Below are positions 1 through 6,519 of a stretch of 10,501 bases of DNA, in pieces. Position 1 is the first letter of the stretch, and the number at the start of each line of letters is the position of its first letter. Made by a program: the position numbers and the translations under genes. Below the pieces are notes generated by a model. That model made no database searches and had not been told where the DNA came from. It was given only the letters and a program-made list of their open reading frames with translations. Source of the stretch: an uncultured Prevotella sp. (GTDB lineage Bacteria; Bacteroidota; Bacteroidia; Bacteroidales; Bacteroidaceae); NCBI RefSeq assembly GCF_900549175.1, contig NZ_URNN01000123.1:1-10501 (forward strand), given 5' to 3'.

Positions 1-76
1 GGACTGCCAGAATACGGTCATACCGTACCCGGCGATGTGTGTTTCTGGAGCGCGGTGTCTGTTTGGTTGGTTGCAT
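1..76 (-). CDS. N-terminus of an unidentified protein (partial)
   Basis: An ATG at 74-76, preceded eight bases upstream by a perfect GGAGGT, opens a frame that stays open to the window edge (25 codons). The peptide starts MQPTKQTPRSRNTHRRVRYD and is strongly basic, ending in RILAV. A basic head leading into a hydrophobic stretch would fit a membrane-anchored protein, but too little is visible to name a family. It lies 87 bases downstream of the PSP1-type reading frame in the same orientation, so the two may share an operon. The strong Shine-Dalgarno fits a Firmicutes gene and is unlike the arabinose genes to the right, supporting a foreign origin for this end of the window. The start is well supported; the function is unknown. 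Confidence 0.5.
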   Translation of the reverse strand, partial: MQPTKQTPRSRNTHRRVRYDRILAV

Positions 77-84
77 GATAATTT

Positions 85-90
85 ACCTCC
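85..90 (-). promoter_or_regulatory. Shine-Dalgarno GGAGGT
   Basis: The minus strand reads GGAGGT eight bases before the ATG at 74-76. This is a textbook anti-16S match with ideal spacing, and it fixes the start of the partial gene at the window edge. None of the arabinose genes in the window has a comparable site. Confidence 0.6.
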
Positions 91-163
91 GATTCCTTTT
101 TTTCCCGTTTTTTCGCAGCACAGCGGCTGCATGCCGGCTTTTCGCCGGAAGCAGGCAGAGATT

Positions 164-751
164 TTACTGATCCTCCAGGGATTTCAGTGCCTTCCGTTCT
201 GCCTGATTTACCTTGATTTTTCCATCCCGGAGCAATGTCACTTCACTGCGGTTTGTCTTTACCGGAACGTCTGACTTATCCGGCAGCACCTTCAGGTCAC
301 CGGTAAGCGGATTGGTCTCACAGACCTTTGCATGGGTACCGTCTTTCATCACGACCAATGCCCCCATCTTCGGTGTAATCCGGAGCAGCTCCTCATAGAC
401 ATTCTGCTCGTACTTGAGACAACACATCAGTCTGCCGCAGCAGCCGGAAATCTTTGCCGGATTGAGCGACAGCCCCTGTTCCTTTGCCATCTTTATAGAA
501 ACCGGCTGAAAGTCCTGCAAATGACCCTTGCAGCAGAACTCCCTGCCGCAGATGCCGATGCCGGGATACACTTCGCCACTCTCTATGCCTTCGGCAAGCG
601 CATGACCGAAATCGCTATAATCGCAGCTTAAATCGCTGTATGTACCATAATCTTTATACGGATAACCATGTTCTTCAAGATACTTGATGACGAATTTCTT
701 CAGCGGGTACCCTGCATGGTCACTTGCTATTCCTACTGTCTTTATTTCCAT
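164..751 (-). CDS. rpiB: Hybrid frame: RpiB N-terminus joined to PSP1/RicT (YaaT) C-terminus
   Basis: This 195-residue frame is two proteins in one. Residues 1-69 are ribose-5-phosphate isomerase B: the N-terminal ASDHAG motif (Asp11, His12), the CDYSDF segment and YPGIGICG, whose Cys68 corresponds to the RpiB catalytic cysteine. The expected continuation (GSG/GTG loop and the later catalytic His and Arg) is absent. From residue 64 onward it matches the PSP1 domain: CGREFCC, then VSIKMAKEQGLSLNP, then CCGRLMCCLKYE, the cysteine-rich signature of RicT/YaaT, the RNase Y-associated Fe-S protein. The VSIKMAKEQ wording is Firmicutes-type; Bacteroidetes homologues read differently there. Both families share G-I-x-I-C-G, so the frame survives the join. 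RpiB is expected downstream of tkt in Bacteroidales arabinose clusters; a PSP1 half is not. As it stands the product should have no isomerase activity and lacks about half of a PSP1 protein. The likeliest cause is a chimeric contig. Confidence 0.85.
   Translation of the reverse strand: MEIKTVGIASDHAGYPLKKFVIKYLEEHGYPYKDYGTYSDLSCDYSDFGHALAEGIESGEVYPGIGICGREFCCKGHLQDFQPVSIKMAKEQGLSLNPAKISGCCGRLMCCLKYEQNVYEELLRITPKMGALVVMKDGTHAKVCETNPLTGDLKVLPDKSDVPVKTNRSEVTLLRDGKIKVNQAERKALKSLEDQ
545..562 (-). other. Junction between rpiB and PSP1-type sequence
   Basis: These 18 bases encode GIGICG, read GGC ATC GGC ATC TGC GGC on the minus strand. Upstream of them the protein is RpiB; downstream it is PSP1/RicT. 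The motif occurs in both families, so this is the microhomology where two unrelated genes were joined. The exact crossover cannot be placed more finely within it. Arginine codons to the left of the join are mostly AGG, AGA or CGG, whereas the arabinose genes to the right favour CGC and CGT. Confidence 0.7.
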
Positions 752-798
752 AGTAATAATTTGATTGTAGTGATTGTTGATGCTGTTATAAACTTATA

Positions 799-892
799 GT
801 AGGGACATATTCTTGTATTTGTCTGTATCCATTTTGTCTGATGTCAGGCTTAATGAATGTCTATTAGGACAGATACAAGAACTTGTCCCTAC
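799..892. repeat. Long imperfect inverted repeat (MITE-like) between tkt and rpiB
   Basis: Two 26-base arms (799-824 and 867-892) are inverted copies of each other with 22 of 26 positions matching. They begin GTAGGGACA and end TGTCCCTAC, separated by a 42-base spacer. Each arm also has GGACA...TGTCC ends of its own. The element fills most of the 201-base gap between tkt and the rpiB start, which holds no convincing open reading frame. Dispersed palindromic elements with GTAGGGACA-like ends are, to my recollection, common in Bacteroidetes genomes. In the transcript it would fold into a long hairpin, which could lower rpiB expression relative to tkt or stabilise the upstream message. No transposase is present and no target duplication is evident. 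Confidence 0.7.
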
Positions 893-907
893 AGTTAAGA
901 ATCTTCC

Positions 908-925
908 CGTATCATTTCTGATACG
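908..925 (-). other. Small hairpin with GAAA tetraloop downstream of tkt
   Basis: On the minus strand CGTATCA-GAAA-TGATACG forms a perfect 7-bp stem closed by a GNRA-type tetraloop, 28 bases past the tkt stop. No U-tract follows, so it is not a classical intrinsic terminator. It may protect the tkt 3' end or may be incidental. Confidence 0.35.
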
Positions 926-952
926 TACAATATAATTCTATCTGTTGTTGTT

Positions 953-2971
953 TTACTCAGCAAGGAAATTCTTCACCTGCTTGTAAACGTTCTCTCCTGT
1001 GTATCCGAGTTTCTCGTCAAGCACTTTGTAAGGAGCAGAGAAGCCGAAGCTCGGCATGCCCCATACACGTCCGTTGGCACCTACGAGACCCTCGAGGGTG
1101 ACGGGCAGACCGGCTGTCATACCGAAAATCTTGGCACCTGTGGGCAGTATGCTCTCCTGGTATTCCTTGCTTTGGTTGCGGAAGAGACCCTCTGACGGAA
1201 CGCTCACGATACGTGTCTTCACGCCATCCTTGCGCAGCAATTCGGCACCGGCAACGAGTGTAGATACCTCAGAACCGCTGGCGAGCAGGATAACATCGAA
1301 CTCGTCGTCAGAACCAGCCACTATATATGCACCCTTGCGAGCCTGCTCGTAGTCATTGCCTGCGGGCAGCTTGGTGATGTTCTGACGGGAGAAGATGAGG
1401 GCGGTAGGTGTCTCCATGTTCTCCATGGCCATGGCCCAGCATACGGTTGTCTCGTCGGCATCGGCCGGACGGAACACGCGGACGCTATCCTTGCCATGAT
1501 GATTCTTCAGTTTTTCCATCAGGCGGATTTGTGCTTCCTGCTCAACAGGCTCGTGGGTAGGTCCGTCTTCTCCTACACGGAAAGCATCGTGTGTCCAGAT
1601 GAATTTGATGGGCACTTCCATCAATGCGGCCATACGGACAGCGGGCTTCATATAGTCGGAGAATACGAAGAATGTACCGCAAGCGGGGATAACGCCACCG
1701 TGCAGATACATACCTATGCACATGCAAGCCATTGTCAGCTCGGCAACGCCGGCCTGGAAGAAGGCACCGTTGAAGTCGTTGGCCTGCAGTGAAGTTGTCT
1801 TCTTGAGGAAGCCGTCGGTCTTGTCAGAGTTGGACAGGTCGGCAGAAGCGCAGACCATGTTGGGCACCTGCTCGGCAAGCACTCCAAGGCAGGCGGCGCT
1901 GGCAGCGCGTGTGGCTGAGTTCTCTTTCTGTACGAGTGCGCTCCAGTCGACTTTGGGAGCATTGCCGCTGAACCATTCTTTCATCATGGCTGCCTTCTCC
2001 GGATTTGCCTTGGCCCATTCTGCTTCGGCTGCGTGACGCTCTGCCACGATTTTCTTCAACTCGTCGCGGCGGTCGGCATACAATTTCTCAACCTCGGGGA
2101 ATATTACAAAGGGATTCTCGGGATTGCCGCCAAGATTCTTTATGGTGTTCACATAAGCATCGCCGCCGAGCGGGGCACCGTGGGTGTTGATGCAGGCCTC
2201 GTAGCTTGTGCCGTCAGCACGCAGGGCACCCTTGCCCATGATGGTCTTGCCGATAATCAGTGTTGGGCGCTTCTCCTCTTTCTGTGCTGCTTTGAGAGCC
2301 TCGCGAATCTCGTCGGCATCGTTACCGTTGCATGTAATGACGTTCCATCCCCACGCCTTGTATTTGGCCTCGGTGTCTTCCTTCATCACAACATCTGTAG
2401 GAGTGGACAGCTGGATGTCGTTGGAGTCGTAGAACATGATGAGGTTGTTCAGGCCGAGAATACCTGCGATACGGCCTGTGCCCTGTGAGATTTCTTCCTC
2501 AACGCCACCGTCAGAGATGTAGGCATAGATTTTATGCTGCATTGCTTCTTTGCCGAGACGGGCCTCAAGGAATTTTTCGGCAATGGCGGCACCGGCACCG
2601 AATGTGTGTCCCTGTCCGAGCGGACCGCTGGTGTTTTCAATACCACGGTTGGGGTCACGTTCAGGGTGTCCGGGGGTGGGGGAGCCCCACTGGCGGAATT
2701 CTTTCAACTCGTCGAGTGTGAACTTGCCCTGCAGAGCGAGAGCCGAGTAGAGCATAGGTGACATGTGACCGGGATCGAGGAAGAAGCGGTCGCGTCCCTC
2801 CCAGTTGGGATTTTCGGGGTCATATACCAAAAACTCAGAGAAGAGAACATTGATGAAGTCTGCTCCTCCCATAGCGCCACCGGGGTGTCCCGAGTTGGCT
2901 TTTTCTACCATTGAAGCGGCGAGAATACGGATATTGTCTGCCGCTTTTTTCATAAGATTCTTATCGTTCAT
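953..2971 (-). CDS. tkt: Transketolase
   Basis: This is a full-length 672-residue thiamine-diphosphate transketolase. It transfers two-carbon units between pentose phosphates in the cytoplasm, linking the xylulose-5-P produced by arabinose breakdown to fructose-6-P and glyceraldehyde-3-P. Visible motifs in order: SGHPGG (His29), GHMSPMLYS (His69), SGPLGQG (116-121), the cofactor/metal motif SDGG with Asp154 and Asn184 thirty residues apart, NTHGAPLG (His264), AGVAEL with the cofactor-activating Glu411, and THDAFRVGEDGPTHEPVEQ (His461, His473). The usual GDG of the ThDP motif reads SDG here, which I believe is normal for Bacteroidetes transketolases. The start at MNDKNLMKKAADNIR gives the usual family N-terminus. 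It lies 56 bases after the arabinofuranosidase gene and 201 bases before the rpiB start, so tkt and rpiB would supply the non-oxidative pentose-phosphate steps for the operon. Confidence 0.96.
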   Translation of the reverse strand: MNDKNLMKKAADNIRILAASMVEKANSGHPGGAMGGADFINVLFSEFLVYDPENPNWEGRDRFFLDPGHMSPMLYSALALQGKFTLDELKEFRQWGSPTPGHPERDPNRGIENTSGPLGQGHTFGAGAAIAEKFLEARLGKEAMQHKIYAYISDGGVEEEISQGTGRIAGILGLNNLIMFYDSNDIQLSTPTDVVMKEDTEAKYKAWGWNVITCNGNDADEIREALKAAQKEEKRPTLIIGKTIMGKGALRADGTSYEACINTHGAPLGGDAYVNTIKNLGGNPENPFVIFPEVEKLYADRRDELKKIVAERHAAEAEWAKANPEKAAMMKEWFSGNAPKVDWSALVQKENSATRAASAACLGVLAEQVPNMVCASADLSNSDKTDGFLKKTTSLQANDFNGAFFQAGVAELTMACMCIGMYLHGGVIPACGTFFVFSDYMKPAVRMAALMEVPIKFIWTHDAFRVGEDGPTHEPVEQEAQIRLMEKLKNHHGKDSVRVFRPADADETTVCWAMAMENMETPTALIFSRQNITKLPAGNDYEQARKGAYIVAGSDDEFDVILLASGSEVSTLVAGAELLRKDGVKTRIVSVPSEGLFRNQSKEYQESILPTGAKIFGMTAGLPVTLEGLVGANGRVWGMPSFGFSAPYKVLDEKLGYTGENVYKQVKNFLAE

Positions 2972-3019
2972 ATTTGTCTGAATAAATAAATCTATGTTTG
3001 TTGGAATGAATGTTTGTTA

Positions 3020-3055
3020 CAAAAATACTATTTTATATTGAGAACAACTATTGAT
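3020..3055 (-). promoter_or_regulatory. Possible internal Bacteroidetes-type promoter before tkt
   Basis: The minus strand has TATTTTTG at 3020-3027, an exact match to the Bacteroidetes -7 consensus TAnnTTTG. A TTG lies 17 bases upstream as a candidate -33 element. It overlaps the stop codon of the arabinofuranosidase gene and would start transcription about 40 bases before tkt. The area is AT-rich, so a chance match is possible. Confidence 0.3.
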
Positions 3056-4596
3056 TTGGCCGGAATCTCAGCCGTAAGTGTGTTCTTTTTCAGTTTTGCG
3101 CCCTTAAAGTCGGCGGGCTTTACTACATCCGGGTGCTCAAAATCGTTGAAATCGGTAATGTTCTTGCAGGCAAGGATGCGGCCGGTCACTGTCTTGCCGG
3201 TAAAACCGTCGAGGTTGATGTCTATCTTTTGGGCCTTGTCCAGACTTACGTTGGCCAATGATATGATGATAGAGCCATCGGTTTGTTTGGCTGCCGAAGT
3301 GTTGAGCAGAGCTATCTTGCGGCCGTCACGTGCGTGCTTGTCGCCGCGTACCATGATGCTGTCGCACTTGAAGTCCATTGGCAGATATGTGGCCTCCTGG
3401 AATCCCTTGTACATTTCAAACACGTGATATGTAGGTGTCAGCACCATGTGTCCGGTACCTTTCTGGTCGGTGAGTATCATCGACTGAAGCACGTTGACAA
3501 CCTGTGCTATGTTGGCCATGCGCACACGGTCGGTATGGCGGTGGAACACATTGAGTGACAGGGCTGCCACAAAGGCATCGCGCATGGAGTTCTGCTGATA
3601 GAGATGTCCGGAAATGGTGCCGGGCTCCTCGTCCCACCATGTGCCCCATTCGTCGACGAGAAGACCTATCTGTTTCTTCGGGTCTTTCTGGTCCATGATT
3701 GCGGCGTGCTTGTTTATGATATCTTCAATCTCAAGACACTTGCCCATCGTCCAGTAGTATTCGTCGTTGTTGAACTTCAGTGCCGAACCTTTGGAGCCAC
3801 TCCATCCCGTCACGGTATAGTAGTGGAGTGACACACCGTTCATGCGGTGCCCCACGTTGTTCATCAGAACTTTTGTCCAGTTATAGTCGTAGTCGCTTGC
3901 GCCACTTGCAATCTTGTACAGTTTCGTACCGTCATATTCGCGGCAGTATACAGAGTAGCGGCGGTACAGGTCTGCATAAAATTCCGGGCGCATGTTGCCT
4001 CCGCATCCCCAGCTCTCGTTGCCCACACCGAGGAACTTTATCTTCCATGCTTTTTCGCGGCCGTTTTGGCGGCGCAACTTGGCCATAGGCGTGTCACCGT
4101 CGCTTGTCATGTATTCCACCCATTTTGCCAGCTCTTCAACGGTTCCGCTTCCGACATTTCCGCTGATGTATGGTTCGCAGCCCAACATCTCGCAAAGGTT
4201 GAGAAACTCGTGTGTACCGAATGAGTTGTCTTCGATGGTGCCTCCCCAGTTGTTGTTCTGCATTTTGGGACGGTTCTCTTTCGGGCCGATACCGTCCATC
4301 CAGTGATACTCGTCGGCAAAGCATCCGCCCGGCCAGCGCAGCACAGGAATCTGCAATGCTTTCAGGGCATCGAACACATCTTTACGATAGCCGTTGATAT
4401 TGGGTATCTGTGAATTTTCCCCGACCCACAGACCTCCATAAATACATGAGCCGAGATGCTCTGCAAATTGTCCGTAGATTTCTTTATATATCTTTTGGCT
4501 GCCCTGATTGACGTGAATGGTCGCAGTGGCGTTGTCAGCCATCGCCGATGTCGACAGGGCCGTCATCACAGTAAGTGTTGTGAGTAGTCTCTTCAT
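3028..4596 (-). CDS. abfA: GH51 alpha-L-arabinofuranosidase, secreted
   Basis: A 522-residue glycoside hydrolase family 51 enzyme that removes terminal alpha-L-arabinofuranosyl residues from arabinan, arabinoxylan or their oligosaccharides. Residues 1-20 form a Sec signal peptide (MKRLLTTL, a hydrophobic core, then AMA before Asp21). No lipobox cysteine is seen, so a periplasmic location is likely. The catalytic (beta/alpha)8 barrel shows YGQFAEHLG, RWPGGCFADEYHW, GVGNESWGCGG with the acid/base Glu194, and LLVDEWGTWW with the nucleophile Glu316. The remaining C-terminal residues match the GH51 beta-sandwich domain. Length is normal for the family. It sits between araB and tkt, so free arabinose made by this enzyme would feed the pathway encoded around it. 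The start is fixed by the signal peptide; no Shine-Dalgarno is visible, only an A-rich leader. Exact substrate preference cannot be read from the sequence. Confidence 0.94.
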   Translation of the reverse strand: MKRLLTTLTVMTALSTSAMADNATATIHVNQGSQKIYKEIYGQFAEHLGSCIYGGLWVGENSQIPNINGYRKDVFDALKALQIPVLRWPGGCFADEYHWMDGIGPKENRPKMQNNNWGGTIEDNSFGTHEFLNLCEMLGCEPYISGNVGSGTVEELAKWVEYMTSDGDTPMAKLRRQNGREKAWKIKFLGVGNESWGCGGNMRPEFYADLYRRYSVYCREYDGTKLYKIASGASDYDYNWTKVLMNNVGHRMNGVSLHYYTVTGWSGSKGSALKFNNDEYYWTMGKCLEIEDIINKHAAIMDQKDPKKQIGLLVDEWGTWWDEEPGTISGHLYQQNSMRDAFVAALSLNVFHRHTDRVRMANIAQVVNVLQSMILTDQKGTGHMVLTPTYHVFEMYKGFQEATYLPMDFKCDSIMVRGDKHARDGRKIALLNTSAAKQTDGSIIISLANVSLDKAQKIDINLDGFTGKTVTGRILACKNITDFNDFEHPDVVKPADFKGAKLKKNTLTAEIPAKSIVVLNIK

Positions 4597-4717
4597 TGTA
4601 TTTTTTTGTTCTTTATATTTATAATACGATTATAATGGTGTTTTCCCGCAGTGTTCCTATGTAAAATGCCATTTATTGCCGATGACGGTTCCATACGGTT
4701 TGTTGCGGTGATGTAAT

Positions 4718-4749
4718 TCGGGCCGGAAGCACATCGGTTTCCGGCCCGA
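4718..4749. repeat. Perfect 11-bp stem hairpin between araB and abfA
   Basis: TCGGGCCGGAA (4718-4728) and TTCCGGCCCGA (4739-4749) are perfect inverted copies around a 10-base loop, 17 bases past the araB stop. The stem is very GC-rich but has no U-tract on either strand, so a classical intrinsic terminator is not supported. It could protect the 3' end of the araA-araB message or partly attenuate transcription into the arabinofuranosidase gene. The other roughly 120 bases of this spacer are AT-rich, without a clear TAnnTTTG promoter. Confidence 0.6.
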
Positions 4750-4766
4750 TGATACATGATATAATC

Positions 4767-6365
4767 TTATTTTTTTAACTTTACGGCAGCTTCCTCTACG
4801 GGTATGCAGGCCTTGTAGTTCTCAATGTAAGCGTTGAAACCGGCAACATCTTCTTCGGTGGGGGCAATTTCCACACCGGTGTTTCCGGCAAATACCACCT
4901 GATCGAGATAGTCGGCGAGTGACAGTCGCTTCTCATTGTTTACGAGATAAGCTGCGAGCAGGGCTATACCCCATGCACCACCTTCGCCTGCAGTCTCCAT
5001 TACGGAGATGGGGGAGTTGATGGCGGCGGCAAGTACACGCTGACCGACACCGCGGGTTTTGAACAGACCGCCGTGGCCGGTGATGCGGTCAACCTTTACC
5101 TTCTCATCATTGAAGAGAATGTCGTTACCTATTTTCAGTACGGCAACGGAGGCATACAGGTTGGCACGCATGAAGTTGGCAAGGTTGAACTTGTCGTTGG
5201 CCGAGCGCACAAACATCGGACGTCCTTCAGCCAAACCGGTGACAGGTTCGCCGGAAATATAGTTGTAGGCGATAAGTCCGCCGCAGTCGGCGTTGCCTTT
5301 CAGCGCATTGTTATACAGTTTGCCGTAAATCTGGTTCATGTCTACCGGAATGCCAAGCAGTTCCTGATATTCACGGAACAGGCCAACCCATGCGTTCAGG
5401 TCGGAGGTACAGTTGTTGCAGTGAACCATGGCAACGGGACTGCCGTCAGGTGTTGTAACCATGTCTATCATCTCATGGGGGCGTGAAAGGTCTTTCTCGA
5501 GTACAATCATAGAGAACGATGATGTTCCGGCCGATACGTTGCCGGTGCGTTGGCGTACGGCGTTGGTTGCCACCATGCCGGTGCCGGCATCACCTTCGGG
5601 CGGACATACAGGTATGCCCGGTTTCAGATGTCCCGATATATCAAGTTTCTTTGCACCTTCTTCGGTCAGGAATCCGGCGTTTTCACCGGCTGACAATACT
5701 TTGGGGAGAATGTCGAGCAATGTCCAGTTGTATTGTTTGGGAGCGATGAGGTTGTTGAACTTGTTGACCATTTCTGTCGAGTAGTCCTTTGTCTCGGGGT
5801 CGATGGGGAGCATGCCCGACGCATCGCCAATGCCAAGCACCTTCTGGCCCGTTATCTGCCAGTGGATGTATCCGGCCAAAGTGGTCAGGAAGTTGATGTT
5901 CTTTACGTGCTCTTCATTGTACAATATAGCCTGATAGAGGTGTGAAATGCTCCAGCGCAGGGGGATGTTGTATACGAACAGTTCTGACAGTTCGGCGGCA
6001 GCCTGGGCGGTGTTGGTGTTGCGCCATGTGCGGAAAGGCACGAGTATCTGCTGCTTGTCATCGAAAGCCATGTATCCGTGCATCATTGCACTGATGCCTA
6101 CGGCTGCCAGGATTTCTATTTCTGTATCATATTCTTTTTTCACGTTGGCACGCAGGTCTGCGTAACAATCTTGCAGTCCGTACCATATAGCCTCGATACT
6201 GTAAGTCCACAATCCGTCTACGAGTTGGTTCTCCCACTCGTGGCTGCCCTGTGCTATGGGGGTGTTGTTTTCGTCTATCAAGACGGCTTTTATTCTGGTA
6301 GAACCAAACTCGATGCCAAGTATTGCCTTTCCGGATTCTATGGTTTTCTTTGCTTCTGAATTCAT
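4767..6365 (-). CDS. araB: L-ribulokinase (FGGY family)
   Basis: AraB phosphorylates L-ribulose with ATP to L-ribulose-5-phosphate in the cytoplasm. With the start chosen here it has 532 residues, the length I expect for Bacteroides AraB. The FGGY_N domain begins with the phosphate-binding strand GIEFGSTRIKAVLID (residues 17-31). CPPEGDAGTGM and the QRTGNVSAGTSSFSM stretch sit mid-protein. The FGGY_C domain carries GHGGLFKTRGVGQ (from residue 430) and ETAGEGGAWGIALLAAY. The frame is open 21 codons further upstream to an ATG at 6426-6428, but that extension (rich in His, Asn, Lys) looks like untranslated leader, and family members begin close to MNSEAKKTIESGKAIL. No Shine-Dalgarno marks either start. 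It follows araA across a 154-base spacer holding an inverted repeat. Confidence 0.94.
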   Translation of the reverse strand: MNSEAKKTIESGKAILGIEFGSTRIKAVLIDENNTPIAQGSHEWENQLVDGLWTYSIEAIWYGLQDCYADLRANVKKEYDTEIEILAAVGISAMMHGYMAFDDKQQILVPFRTWRNTNTAQAAAELSELFVYNIPLRWSISHLYQAILYNEEHVKNINFLTTLAGYIHWQITGQKVLGIGDASGMLPIDPETKDYSTEMVNKFNNLIAPKQYNWTLLDILPKVLSAGENAGFLTEEGAKKLDISGHLKPGIPVCPPEGDAGTGMVATNAVRQRTGNVSAGTSSFSMIVLEKDLSRPHEMIDMVTTPDGSPVAMVHCNNCTSDLNAWVGLFREYQELLGIPVDMNQIYGKLYNNALKGNADCGGLIAYNYISGEPVTGLAEGRPMFVRSANDKFNLANFMRANLYASVAVLKIGNDILFNDEKVKVDRITGHGGLFKTRGVGQRVLAAAINSPISVMETAGEGGAWGIALLAAYLVNNEKRLSLADYLDQVVFAGNTGVEIAPTEEDVAGFNAYIENYKACIPVEEAAVKLKK

Positions 6366-6440
6366 GTGTCTATAGTGTTTCGATTTATGATGATTCCTGT
6401 CGTTTTCGTTCGACAGTGTATCGTACAATATTTAAATATA

Positions 6441-6495
6441 CACGGAGACACCGAGGCGTGAAGACGTACTTTCTTTATGCTTCTGTGTCTCCGTG
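6441..6495. repeat. Inverted repeat between araA and araB
   Basis: CACGGAGACAC (6441-6451) and GTGTCTCCGTG (6485-6495) are perfect 11-bp inverted copies separated by 33 bases. Similar CACGGAGACACAGAG-type units are, to my recollection, recurrent intergenic repeats in Bacteroidetes genomes, so this is probably a copy of a dispersed palindromic element. In RNA it forms a hairpin in the araA-araB intercistronic region, about 75 bases before the araB start. There is no U-tract for termination. Confidence 0.6.
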
Positions 6496-6519
6496 AAAGA
6501 AAAGGTTCTGAATTGTGTA

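Noticed and set aside
134..148. Small CCGGC...GCCGG hairpin after the PSP1-type frame
   Set aside because: The stem is only five base pairs with no U-tract in the direction of transcription, so a terminator is not supported.
2033..2488. A plus-strand open frame of about 150 codons opposite tkt
   Set aside because: It is antisense to conserved transketolase sequence, has no recognisable domain and is best explained as a mirror frame.
6366..6428. An upstream in-frame ATG that would add 21 residues to AraB
   Set aside because: The extension has an untypical His/Asn/Lys-rich composition and no ribosome-binding site, and AraB homologues start near MNSEAKKTIESGK.
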